From positions 1 to 42,845 of the forward strand of contig JAAZBI010000064.1 in assembly GCA_012513875.1 (NCBI GenBank): 42,845 nt of DNA. The letters run 5' to 3'. Both the position numbers and the translations under genes were made by a program. Shown here piece by piece: positions 16,564-24,600 of this stretch; the stretch's first letter is position 1, and every line of letters starts with the position of its first letter. The DNA comes from Mollicutes bacterium (GTDB lineage: Bacteria > Bacillota_I > Bacilli_A > RF39 > UBA660). Below the pieces are notes generated by a model. That model worked only from the letters and a program-made list of their open reading frames with translations. It had not been told where the DNA came from and did no database searches.

Positions 16564-17172
16564 ATGAAATCATATAAAGAATATAATGATTCGGAACTTT
16601 TATATTTGATTTGTGAAAAAAATGAAGATGCATATGATGTCCTATATAAAAAATACTTGCCTATTGTTGAAATAAAAGCTAAAAAATATATTAATTTTGG
16701 CAAAACCAAAGGATTAGATATTAATGATTTGGTTCAAGAAGGCATGATTGGTTTAAATGAAGCAATTAAAGATTTTAAAGAAAACAAAAATATTAAGTTT
16801 TCAACTTTCGCAAGTTTATGTATTGAAAGACAAATTAGTTCCTCTATAAAAAAGGCTAATCGTCAAAAACACAAAAATTTAAATGATTCAATCTCAATTG
16901 ATGATGATTTTTCTAAAGAAGCTAAAACATTGTTAGAAAAATTATTTAATAAAAACGAATTAGATCCTAGTGAAAAAATGATAAAAGATGAAACAGAAAA
17001 AGAAATAAACGATAAACTTAAAAAAATATTATCTCCTTTAGAAGTACAAGTTTTAAATTATCGAATAAAAGGTTATGAATATAAAGAAATAGCTGAAAGA
17101 TTGAATAAATCATATAAATCAATTGATAGTACGATTCAAAGAATAAAAAACAAATTAAAAAACAATTATTAA
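16564..17172 (+). CDS. SigH-like RNA polymerase sigma factor
   Basis: 202 residues. Region 2 is clear: YLPIVEIKAKKYI, GLDINDLVQEGMIGLNEAI and FSTFASLCIERQISSSIKKANRQKH (regions 2.1-2.4). Region 4 has SPLEVQVLNYRIKGYEYKEIAERLNKSYKSIDSTIQRIKNKLK, a helix-turn-helix. Location between rlmB and secE is exactly that of Bacillus sigH, where it controls early sporulation and competence. yacP and rpmG, which flank it in Bacillus, are missing. RBS AGGTG. Its role here cannot be told from the window. Confidence 0.88.
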   Translation: MKSYKEYNDSELLYLICEKNEDAYDVLYKKYLPIVEIKAKKYINFGKTKGLDINDLVQEGMIGLNEAIKDFKENKNIKFSTFASLCIERQISSSIKKANRQKHKNLNDSISIDDDFSKEAKTLLEKLFNKNELDPSEKMIKDETEKEINDKLKKILSPLEVQVLNYRIKGYEYKEIAERLNKSYKSIDSTIQRIKNKLKNNY

Positions 17173-17177
17173 AAACA

Positions 17178-17206
17178 TTGACTTTGCTATACAAATATGT
17201 TATTTT
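17178..17206 (+). promoter_or_regulatory. Promoter of secE-nusG
   Basis: TTGACT (17178-17183), 17-base spacer, extended TGt-TATTTT (17201-17206). Confidence 0.65.
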
Positions 17207-17237
17207 GTATTTGTAAACACAAGTAGGTGTTTTTATT

Positions 17238-17435
17238 TTGGAAAAATTGGAAGTGAAAAAAATGATTAAAGATTATTTTCTTAACGTAAAAAAAGAAGTA
17301 AAAAAAATCAGATGGCCAAATAAAAAAGATATGGCAAAATATTCTTCTGCTGTATTAAGTTTTTGTTTCTTTTTTGCTTTATATTTTTTTCTTATCAATA
17401 TAATTATAGTTTTTTTAAAGGAAGTGTTAAATTAG
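17238..17435 (+). CDS. secE: Preprotein translocase subunit SecE
   Basis: 65 residues with TTG start. Single-span SecYEG subunit: amphipathic KKEVKKIRWPNKKDMAKYSSAVL then a membrane helix at about 40-60. TTG at 17238 follows AGGTG by 8 bases. An ATG at 17262 with GGAAGTG 6 bases upstream would give 57 residues and is nearly as likely. nusG begins right after the stop. Confidence 0.92.
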   Translation: MEKLEVKKMIKDYFLNVKKEVKKIRWPNKKDMAKYSSAVLSFCFFFALYFFLINIIIVFLKEVLN

Positions 17436-17972
17436 ATGGAAGAAAAACGCTGGTATGTAGTTAATACTTATTCTGGTCACGAAAATAAAGTAAAAGAAAA
17501 ATTAGAAATGCGTTTAGAATCCTTAAATATGCAAGACTATATTTTTAGAGTAGTAGTTCCAGAACAAACTGAGATTGAAGTAAAAGATGGAGTTCAAAAA
17601 GAAAAAACTAAAAAATTATTTCCAGGTTATGTTTTGATAGAAATGATTATGTCTGATGAAGCTTGGTATGTAGTTCGTAATACTCCAGGAGTTACAGGTT
17701 TTATTGGTTCGAGTGGGAAAGGTGCTAAACCAATTCCTTTATCTCCAATTGAAGCTGATCGTATTTTAGGACAAATGGGAATGAGTAGATTACAATTAGG
17801 TACTGAAATAAATGTTGGTGATAAAGTTAAGATGATATCTGGTCCATTCAGTTCAATGGAAGGAAGAATTGACTTTATTGACGAAGAAAACCAAAGATTA
17901 AAAGTTATAGTTGATTTATTTGGGCAAGAAACTACTATTGAAGTAGAATTAGTGCAAGTTGAAAAGATTTAA
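17436..17972 (+). CDS. nusG: Transcription termination/antitermination factor NusG
   Basis: 178 residues. NGN domain: RWYVVNTYSGHENKVKEKLE, LFPGYVLIEMIM and WYVVRNTPGVTGFIGS; KOW domain: VGDKVKMISGPFSSMEGRIDFID. Binds the RNAP clamp to modulate pausing. Directly follows secE; RBS AAGGAAGTG overlaps the secE end. Confidence 0.97.
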   Translation: MEEKRWYVVNTYSGHENKVKEKLEMRLESLNMQDYIFRVVVPEQTEIEVKDGVQKEKTKKLFPGYVLIEMIMSDEAWYVVRNTPGVTGFIGSSGKGAKPIPLSPIEADRILGQMGMSRLQLGTEINVGDKVKMISGPFSSMEGRIDFIDEENQRLKVIVDLFGQETTIEVELVQVEKI

Positions 17973-17980
17973 AAATTTGA

Positions 17981-18009
17981 TTGCAAACTATTAAAAACAA
18001 TGCTAAAAT
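17981..18009 (+). promoter_or_regulatory. Promoter of rplK-rplA
   Basis: TTGCAA (17981-17986), 17-base spacer, extended TGc-TAAAAT (18004-18009). Confidence 0.7.
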
Positions 18010-18017
18010 GAATGTGC

Positions 18018-18037
18018 TTTGTTATGTAAATAACAAA
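18018..18037 (+). other. Stem-loop in the rplK leader
   Basis: TTTGTTAT (18018-18025) pairs with ATAACAAA (18030-18037) around GTAA, at the extreme 5' end of the predicted mRNA. It precedes the L1-type motif. Confidence 0.45.
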
Positions 18038-18044
18038 AAAATAA

Positions 18045-18077
18045 AGTGGGAGTATTAAATATATACATTTAACCACT
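18045..18077 (+). promoter_or_regulatory. L1-type autoregulatory leader upstream of rplK
   Basis: AGTGG (18045-18049) pairs with CCACT (18073-18077); GAG on the 5' side and TTTAA on the 3' side form an internal loop capped by a small GTAT/ATAC helix. The GTGGGAG...TTAA.CCAC pattern recurs before rplA. L1 is known to repress its own operon by binding a 23S-like structure in the leader; assignment to L1 is inferred. Confidence 0.6.
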
Positions 18078-18108
18078 CGCGAAAAAAAATAAATAGGAGG
18101 TGTTTTTC

Positions 18109-18537
18109 GTGGCTAAAGAAATCGTTAAAAAAATAAAATTACAAATTGAAGCAGGTCGTGCAACATCAGCACCTCCAGTTGGAACAGTTCTTGGACCAGC
18201 TGGAATAAACTTACAAGAATTTTGTACAAGATTTAATGATGAATCAAAAGAAATGATGGGAGATATAGTTCCTGTTGAAATTTCGGTTTATGATGATCGT
18301 TCTTTTTCTTTTATTATTAAAACTTCACCAGCAGCATTTTTATTAAAAAAAGCAAGTGGTGTAAAAAAAGGAACTGCAACTTGTTCAAAAGAAACAGTTG
18401 GTAGTGTAACTAAAAGTCAAGTTCGTGAAATTGCTGAAAAAAAATCAGTAGATTTAAATGCATATGATATTGAATCTGCTATTAAGATTATCGAAGGTAC
18501 TGCTAAAAGCATGGGAATCGAAATCAAAGAAGATTAA
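18109..18537 (+). CDS. rplK: Ribosomal protein L11
   Basis: 142 residues from GTG at 18109, giving MAKEIVKKIKLQIEAGRATSAPPVGTVLGPAGINLQ. AGGAGGTG lies 6 bases upstream; the earlier in-frame GTG at 18100 overlaps that RBS. Binds 23S helices 43-44 at the GTPase centre. Cotranscribed with rplA. Confidence 0.97.
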   Translation: MAKEIVKKIKLQIEAGRATSAPPVGTVLGPAGINLQEFCTRFNDESKEMMGDIVPVEISVYDDRSFSFIIKTSPAAFLLKKASGVKKGTATCSKETVGSVTKSQVREIAEKKSVDLNAYDIESAIKIIEGTAKSMGIEIKED

Positions 18538-18548
18538 TGTTTTTTAAA

Positions 18549-18573
18549 GTGGGAGGGAAACCGTTAAGACCAC
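18549..18573 (+). promoter_or_regulatory. L1-type leader motif directly before rplA
   Basis: GTGG (18549-18552) pairs with CCAC (18570-18573); inside are GAGGGAAACC and GTTAAGA, so the same GTGGGAG start and TTAA-CCAC end as the rplK leader. It ends one base before AGAAGGAG, so binding would block rplA translation. Confidence 0.62.
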
Positions 18574-18589
18574 AGAAGGAGATAAAAAT

Positions 18590-19288
18590 ATGAAAAAAAG
18601 AAGTAAAAAATACGAAGAATTATTAAAAAAAATTGACAAAAAAACTTTGTACTCAGCAGAAGATGCAATTAAGTTAGCTAAAGATTCAGCTTTGACTAAA
18701 TTTGATTCTTCAGTAGAATTAGCTGTTAGATTAAATTTGGATACAAAGAAAGTTGATCAACAACTAAGAGGTGCTTTTGTTTTACCTAACGGAACTGGAA
18801 AAACAAAAAGAATTTTAGTTTTAGCTAAAAGTGAGAAAGCAAAAGAAGCTGAGAAAGCTGGAGCAGATTATGTAGGAGATCTTGATTTAATAGAAAAAAT
18901 CGAGAAAAAGAACTGGTTAGATTTTGATGTAATCATTGCAACTCCAGATATGATGCCTTTATTAGGTAAATTAGGTAAAGTTTTAGGACCTAAAGGGTTA
19001 ATGCCTAATCCTAAAACAGGAACAGTAACTAACGATATTGAAAAAGCAGTATCTGATGTTAAAAAAGGTATGATTGAATACAAAACAGATAGTTTTGGTA
19101 TCGTTCATACAATTATTGGAAAAGTTTCTTTTTCAGAAGAAAAATTAGTAGAAAATTTAAATGCTTTTATGGATTTAATTAAAAAAATTAAACCTACAGC
19201 ATCTAAAGGAATATATATAAAAAGTATTGTTATTTCTACAACAATGGGTCCAGGAATTAAAATTGATTCAAATTCCTTTGACAAATAA
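18590..19288 (+). CDS. rplA: Ribosomal protein L1
   Basis: 232 residues. KKRSKKYEELLKKIDKKTLYSAEDAI at the N-terminus, GTGKTKRILVLAKSEKAKEAEKAGADYVG and LGPKGLMPNPKTGTVT are family hallmarks. Forms the L1 stalk and is the presumed ligand of the two leader motifs. The promoter of the rplJ operon lies in its last codons. Confidence 0.97.
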   Translation: MKKRSKKYEELLKKIDKKTLYSAEDAIKLAKDSALTKFDSSVELAVRLNLDTKKVDQQLRGAFVLPNGTGKTKRILVLAKSEKAKEAEKAGADYVGDLDLIEKIEKKNWLDFDVIIATPDMMPLLGKLGKVLGPKGLMPNPKTGTVTNDIEKAVSDVKKGMIEYKTDSFGIVHTIIGKVSFSEEKLVENLNAFMDLIKKIKPTASKGIYIKSIVISTTMGPGIKIDSNSFDK

Positions 19289-19306
19289 AAATAAAAATAG
19301 TATACT
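19278..19306 (+). promoter_or_regulatory. Strong promoter of rplJ-rplL
   Basis: Perfect TTGACA (19278-19283), 17-base spacer, TATACT (19301-19306), starting inside the rplA 3' end. Confidence 0.8.
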
Positions 19307-19317
19307 AAAAAAGAATT

Positions 19318-19420
19318 AAAAACCAAAGACAGTAGGAGCGAAAGCTTAATGAATTCCTACCGAGGGAATTAAGACTAGTATGTTTTAACCTTCGCAGATT
19401 GTCTACGAAGGTTTTTTATA
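19318..19420 (+). promoter_or_regulatory. L10 leader with intrinsic attenuator
   Basis: Matches the ribosomal protein L10 leader: AAAGACAGTAGGAGCG, then GTAGGA (19332-19337) pairs with TCCTAC (19355-19360), and the GCTTAAT / GGAATTAAG arms follow. The 3' part is a terminator: AACCTTCG (19387-19394) with CGAAGGTT (19406-19413) and a T run. AGACA (19328-19332 region) can also pair with TGTCT in the terminator loop, a possible alternative fold. L10(L12)4 binding presumably favours the off state. Confidence 0.88.
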
Positions 19421-19441
19421 TAAAAAAGGAGGTGTGTCAAA

Positions 19442-19933
19442 ATGCCTAGTAAAAAAGTTTTAGAAATAAAACAAGAAGTAGTTTCTGTTATCAAAGATAA
19501 AATAGAAAATTCTGCTTCTGTTATATTTGTAGATTATAGAGGTTTAACGGTTGATGAAACTAATCTTTTAAGAATAAAACTAAAAGAATCAGATACTGAA
19601 TTAAAAATTTATAAAAATACATTAGTTAGAAGAGCTTTAGAAAATTTAAAATTAGATTTAGGAGATGTTTTAGAAGGTCCAAGTGCTATAACAATTTCGA
19701 AAGAAATGATTGATCCTATCAAAGTTTTGACAAATTTTGCTAAAGAACATAAAACTTTAACTATTAAAGGCGGAATTATTGAAGGAAAGATATCAACATT
19801 AGAAGAACTTAATAATTTAGCAACAATTCCATCAAGAGAAACTTTGTTAAATATGTTAGCAGGTGGAATGATGGAAATAGTAAAAGACTTATCTATCTGT
19901 TTAAATTTGTACAGTGAACAAAAAAATAATTAA
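19442..19933 (+). CDS. rplJ: Ribosomal protein L10
   Basis: 163 residues. SASVIFVDYRGLTVDETNLLRIKLKES and YKNTLVRRAL identify it. Base of the L7/L12 stalk; its complex with L12 is the ligand of the upstream leader. RBS AAGGAGGTG. Confidence 0.97.
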   Translation: MPSKKVLEIKQEVVSVIKDKIENSASVIFVDYRGLTVDETNLLRIKLKESDTELKIYKNTLVRRALENLKLDLGDVLEGPSAITISKEMIDPIKVLTNFAKEHKTLTIKGGIIEGKISTLEELNNLATIPSRETLLNMLAGGMMEIVKDLSICLNLYSEQKNN

Positions 19934-19959
19934 TAATAAAAAATAAGGAGGAAATTAAA

Positions 19960-20325
19960 ATGGCAAAATTAACAAAAGAAACATTTATCGAAGCATTAAA
20001 AGAAATGACATTATTAGAAGTTAAAGAATTAGTAGACGCAATGAAAGAAGAATTAGGTGTTGATCCGAGTTCTGTAGCAGTAGCTGCAGCACCAGCAGCA
20101 GCAGTAGAAGAAGGACCTACAACTGCAACTGTAGTTATTACAGCAGCAGGTGCAAATAAATTGCAAGTAATTAAAATAATTAGAGAAATTACTGGATTAG
20201 GTATTAAAGAAGCTAAAGACATTGCAGATGCTGGTGGAAATGTTAAAGAAAATGCTAAGATTGATGAAGCAAACGAAATTAAAGCTAAGCTTGAAGAAGC
20301 TGGCGCAACAGTAGAATTAAAATAA
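19960..20325 (+). CDS. rplL: Ribosomal protein L7/L12
   Basis: 121 residues. N-terminal dimerisation helix, an Ala-rich hinge (AVAAAPAAAVEE), and the C-terminal factor-binding domain ANKLQVIKIIREITGLGIKEAKDIADAGG. RBS TAAGGAGG. Confidence 0.97.
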   Translation: MAKLTKETFIEALKEMTLLEVKELVDAMKEELGVDPSSVAVAAAPAAAVEEGPTTATVVITAAGANKLQVIKIIREITGLGIKEAKDIADAGGNVKENAKIDEANEIKAKLEEAGATVELK

Positions 20326-20331
20326 TTTTAA

Positions 20332-20383
20332 AGTAAGGAAAGCCTATATTGATTTATTTAATATAGGCTTTAACTGTCCTTAA
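20332..20383 (+). terminator. Hairpin after rplL
   Basis: A 12-bp stem AAAGCCTATATT (20339-20350) / AATATAGGCTTT (20360-20371), with an outer TAAGGA/TCCTTA pairing around it. The T run is poor, so it may be a partial terminator or processing site that lowers rsmC/rpoBC transcription relative to rplJL. Confidence 0.55.
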
Positions 20384-20393
20384 AAGGAGAAAT

Positions 20394-20978
20394 ATGAATC
20401 AATATTTTGAAAACAGTGATTTAAAATCAGACATAAAAATAATAGAATTTGAATTGCTTAATCAAAAATATCAGATGTTTACAGACAATGGTGTTTTTTC
20501 TAAAAATAAGTTAGATTATGGAACGAAGTTATTAATCAGTGTACTACCTTTATCAACAATAACAGGTCAAGTTTTAGATCTAGGATGTGGATATGGTGTA
20601 GTTGGTTATGTTATAGCAGAAAAAACAACGGCTATTATTGATATGGTCGATGTAAATCTTAGAGCATTACATTTGGCAAAAAGAAACACAAAAAAATTTA
20701 AAGAGAAAGTAAATATTTTTGAAAGTGATGTTTATAATAATATAAAGAAAAAATATGATTACATTATTACTAATCCTCCTATTAGAGCTGGTAAAGAGGT
20801 TGTGAACAAATTTCTTTTTCAAGCTAAAGATTATTTGAAAAAATCTGGAGAATTATGGTTTGTGATTAGAAGAGAACAAGGCGCAAAAACAATTATTAAA
20901 AATTTAGATAAAGAATATAATTTATCAATAGTAAAAAAAGATAAAGGTTTTTTTATTGTTTGTTGTAAAAATTGTTGA
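20394..20978 (+). CDS. RsmC-like SAM-dependent methyltransferase (YbxB)
   Basis: 194 residues. VLDLGCGYGVVG is the SAM-binding motif, NPPIRAGK the catalytic NPP motif, with N-terminal FTDNGVFSKNKLDYGTKLL. This is the usual gene between rplL and rpoB in Bacilli, related to 16S G1207 methyltransferase. RBS AAAGGAG. Its stop codon is part of the rpoB -35 box. Confidence 0.9.
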   Translation: MNQYFENSDLKSDIKIIEFELLNQKYQMFTDNGVFSKNKLDYGTKLLISVLPLSTITGQVLDLGCGYGVVGYVIAEKTTAIIDMVDVNLRALHLAKRNTKKFKEKVNIFESDVYNNIKKKYDYIITNPPIRAGKEVVNKFLFQAKDYLKKSGELWFVIRREQGAKTIIKNLDKEYNLSIVKKDKGFFIVCCKNC

Positions 20979-21003
20979 CACAGAGCTTGTTGTTTGATAA
21001 AAT
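20975..21003 (+). promoter_or_regulatory. Promoter of rpoBC
   Basis: TTGACA (20975-20980), 17-base spacer, extended TGa-TAAAAT (20998-21003). The leader contains a hairpin ATGTTT ttat AAACAT (21018-21033). Confidence 0.8.
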
Positions 21004-21066
21004 CTTAAATTGGTACTATGTTTTTATAAACATGTTCTTTGAAAAATTTGATATTGGGGTGAAAAG

Positions 21067-24000
21067 ATGTCTTATAAGTTAAAAAAGTTCGGAGATTATC
21101 GTGAAAGAGTAGATTTTTCCAAGGTAGAAAATATCGTTAAAATGGAAGATTTATTAGAAATACAGACGAAATCTTATCAGTGGTTCATAACCGAGGGAAT
21201 AAAAGAAGTTTTCCATGATTTCTTTCCAGTAGAAGGATGTTCCGGAACGTTATCCCTAGATTTTGGTGAATTTCATTTTGAAAAACCAAGACATTCTAAA
21301 AAAGATAGCAAAGATCGAGAAGCGACGTACGCCGCACCACTTAAAGTGGAGGCACGTCTTTTAAACAATGAAACGGGAGAAGTTAAAGAACAAGAAGTTT
21401 TCTTAGGTGATATTCCTTTGATGACAGAAAATGGAACTTTTATTATTAATGGAGCAGAAAGAGTAATTGTTTCTCAATTACTTCGTTCTCCAAGTGTTTA
21501 TTTTAAAAAAGAAATAGATAAGAATGGTAAAAGTGTTTTTTCTTCAGAACTTATTCCAACTAGAGGTACTTGGTTAGAATATGAAACAGATGCTCGTGAT
21601 ATTTTACACGTTAGAATTGACCGTTCAAGAAAAGTTTATATTACAACTTTTTTAAGAGCATTAGGTTTATCTTCTGACGAAAACATTCTTGAGCTATTTG
21701 GAGATAATGAATATATAAAGAATACTCTTACTAAAGATATGACTAAAAATAAAGAAGAAGCTTTAATTGAAATTTACGAAAGATTAAGACCGGGAGAACC
21801 AGCAACTTTAGATAGTGCAAAAAATCAATTAATAGTAAAATTTTTTGATGAATTAAGATATGATTTAGCAAAAGTAGGACGTTATAAATTTAATAAAAAA
21901 TTAGATATTTGTGATCGTTTATTAAACACAACTTTAGCTGAAGATATAAAAGAAGGCAAAAAAGTCATTGTTGAAAAAGGGACTTTAATTACAAGAGAAA
22001 TTTTAGATCAAATTAAACCTCTACTTCATTCAGGATATGGAACGACAGAAGTTAAGATTAATGAAGATTTAGATACTCACAATAAAGTACAAACAATTTT
22101 GGTTTATTCAAAGGTTGATAGTACAAAACCAATCAAAATAATTGGCGTAAATATTAATGAAGATTGTAAAAGATTAACTATTGCAGATATTTATGCATCT
22201 ATTTCATACTATTTAAATCTTTTAGATGGAATTGGAAAAATTGATGAAATTGATCATTTGGCAAATAGAAGAATTAGACAAGTAGGAGAATTATTACAAA
22301 ATCAATTTAGAATTGGTATTTCTCGTGTAGAAAGAGTTATTCGTGAAAGAATGACAACAATCGACCTTACTACTGCAACTCCTAAAACTCTTATTAACAT
22401 TCGCCCAGTAACAGCTATATTAAAAGAGTTTTTTGGAAGTAGTCAATTATCACAATTTATGGATCAAGTGAATCCAATGTCTGAAATGACAAACAAACGT
22501 CGTTTATCAGCTCTAGGACCTGGAGGTTTATCACGTGATCGTGCTGGAATGGAAGTTCGAGATGTTAATGCTTCTCATTACGGAAGAATCTGTCCAGTAG
22601 AATCTCCAGAAGGACCAAACATTGGATTGATTACATCACTTGCAGGTTATGCAAAAATAAATGATTATGGTTTCATTATGACACCGTATCGTAAAGTAGA
22701 AAACAAAAAAATTACAGATAAGATTGAATATTTTACAGCAGATGAAGAATATGATTATGTTATTGTTTCAGCAACTGTAAAAATTAATGAAAACAATGAA
22801 ATAATTGAAGATAATATTACAGCACGTTATCAAGATGAAGTTATCTCAACAAATGCAGAGGCTGTAAACTATGTTGATGTTTCTCCACAACAAATTATTT
22901 CTGTTATTACAAGTTGTATTCCTTTCTTGGAACATGATGATGCTAATAGAGCGCTTATGGGTGCTAACATGCAACGTCAAGCATTACCTTTATTACAACC
23001 TGAAGCACCTATTGTTGCAACAGGAACAGAATCAGTAGCAGCGATAGATAGTGGAGCTGTAATCATTTCTAAAGTTGATGGAATCGTTGACTATGTAGAT
23101 GGTAAAAAAATAGTTATTAATACAAAAGACGGTAAAGTCACTTATACTTTAGCAAATTTTGAAAGATCAAATTCAGCTACTTGTTATCATCAAAGACCAA
23201 TCGTTAAAATTGGAGATAAAATTAACAAAGGACAAATTATTACTGATGGTCCAAGTGTTGATAAAGGTGAAATATCAGTTGGTCGTAATGTAGTTGTAGC
23301 ATTTATGACATTTAATGGATATAACTATGAAGACGCAATCATTTTAAATGAACAATTAGTTTTAGATGATGCATATACTTCAATTAAAATTGAAAGTTAT
23401 GACATAGAATGTCGTGATACTAAATTAGGTCCAGAAGAAATAACTAGAGATATTCCAAACGTTTCAGAAGAAGCACGTAAAAATCTTGATATAGATGGTA
23501 TTGTTCGTGTTGGAACTGAAGTTAAAGAAGGAGATATCTTAGTTGGTAAAGTTACTCCAAAAGGTATGGTAGAATTAACAAGCGAAGAAAAATTATTACA
23601 TGCTATTTTTGGAGAAAAAACCAGAGAAGTTAGAGATACTTCTTTAAGGGTTGCTCATGGAGCAGATGGTATTGTTAGTGATATTAAAGTTTATACTAAA
23701 AAAGAAAACGAAGATATTCCATCAGGAGTATTAAAAACAGTTAAAATTTTTATTGCGCAAAAGAGAAAAATAGGTGTTGGAGATAAAATGGCTGGTCGTC
23801 ATGGTAACAAAGGTGTTATCTCATTGGTTTTACCAAAAGAAGATATGCCATATTTACCAGATGGAACACCAGTAGATATTTTATTAAATCCATTAGGAGT
23901 TCCATCACGTATGAATTTAGGGCAAGTATTAGAATTACATTTAGGTATGGCTGCTAAGAAATTAGGTCTTCATGTAGCGACTCCTGCTTTTGATGGAGCA

Positions 24001-24600
24001 AAATATGAAGAAATAGAAGCTATGATGGAAAAAGCTAAAATGTCTCCAGATGGTAAGGCAGATCTTTATGATGGAAAAACCGGAGAAAAATTTGATGGCA
24101 AAATTAGTGTTGGAGTCATGTATATGATTAAATTAATGCATATGGTTGACGATAAACTTCATGCTCGTTCTACAGGTCCATATTCATTAGTAACACAACA
24201 ACCATTAGGTGGAAAAGCACAATTTGGTGGACAACGTTTTGGAGAAATGGAAGTGTGGGCTCTATATGCTTATGGAGCTGCTAATGTATTGCAAGAAATT
24301 TTAACAGTTAAATCTGATGATGTTGTGGGTAGAGTTAAAGTTTATGAAGCAATTGTTAAAGGAAAAGAAATTCATCAAGCTGGAATTCCAGAATCATTTA
24401 AAGTTTTAATAAAAGAATTTCAAGCTTTAGGATTAGATATTTCTATTATTAATGATAAGTTTGAAGAGGTTGAATTAAAACAATTAGAAGATGAAGATAA
24501 TAAAACAACCCAGATGCTATCAATTGAAGAAATAGAAGATATCGATGAAAAATCAAATAGAAACAATAATGTTTTTGAAGATGGAGAGGGGGAAAAATAA
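21067..24600 (+). CDS. rpoB: RNA polymerase subunit beta
   Basis: 1177 residues. Conserved runs include IIVSQLLRSPSVYF-type text near 135, FFGSSQLSQFMDQVNPMSEM (rifampicin pocket), GPGGLSRDRAGMEVRDV, CPVESPEGPNIGLI, AFMTFNGYNYEDAI and KMAGRHGNKGV. In the pocket the residue equivalent to E. coli His526 is Asn476 (bases 22492-22494). Length is like other Bacilli, with an acidic C-terminal tail. RBS GGGGTGA. rpoC overlaps by one base (TAATG). Confidence 0.98.
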   Translation: MSYKLKKFGDYRERVDFSKVENIVKMEDLLEIQTKSYQWFITEGIKEVFHDFFPVEGCSGTLSLDFGEFHFEKPRHSKKDSKDREATYAAPLKVEARLLNNETGEVKEQEVFLGDIPLMTENGTFIINGAERVIVSQLLRSPSVYFKKEIDKNGKSVFSSELIPTRGTWLEYETDARDILHVRIDRSRKVYITTFLRALGLSSDENILELFGDNEYIKNTLTKDMTKNKEEALIEIYERLRPGEPATLDSAKNQLIVKFFDELRYDLAKVGRYKFNKKLDICDRLLNTTLAEDIKEGKKVIVEKGTLITREILDQIKPLLHSGYGTTEVKINEDLDTHNKVQTILVYSKVDSTKPIKIIGVNINEDCKRLTIADIYASISYYLNLLDGIGKIDEIDHLANRRIRQVGELLQNQFRIGISRVERVIRERMTTIDLTTATPKTLINIRPVTAILKEFFGSSQLSQFMDQVNPMSEMTNKRRLSALGPGGLSRDRAGMEVRDVNASHYGRICPVESPEGPNIGLITSLAGYAKINDYGFIMTPYRKVENKKITDKIEYFTADEEYDYVIVSATVKINENNEIIEDNITARYQDEVISTNAEAVNYVDVSPQQIISVITSCIPFLEHDDANRALMGANMQRQALPLLQPEAPIVATGTESVAAIDSGAVIISKVDGIVDYVDGKKIVINTKDGKVTYTLANFERSNSATCYHQRPIVKIGDKINKGQIITDGPSVDKGEISVGRNVVVAFMTFNGYNYEDAIILNEQLVLDDAYTSIKIESYDIECRDTKLGPEEITRDIPNVSEEARKNLDIDGIVRVGTEVKEGDILVGKVTPKGMVELTSEEKLLHAIFGEKTREVRDTSLRVAHGADGIVSDIKVYTKKENEDIPSGVLKTVKIFIAQKRKIGVGDKMAGRHGNKGVISLVLPKEDMPYLPDGTPVDILLNPLGVPSRMNLGQVLELHLGMAAKKLGLHVATPAFDGAKYEEIEAMMEKAKMSPDGKADLYDGKTGEKFDGKISVGVMYMIKLMHMVDDKLHARSTGPYSLVTQQPLGGKAQFGGQRFGEMEVWALYAYGAANVLQEILTVKSDDVVGRVKVYEAIVKGKEIHQAGIPESFKVLIKEFQALGLDISIINDKFEEVELKQLEDEDNKTTQMLSIEEIEDIDEKSNRNNNVFEDGEGEK

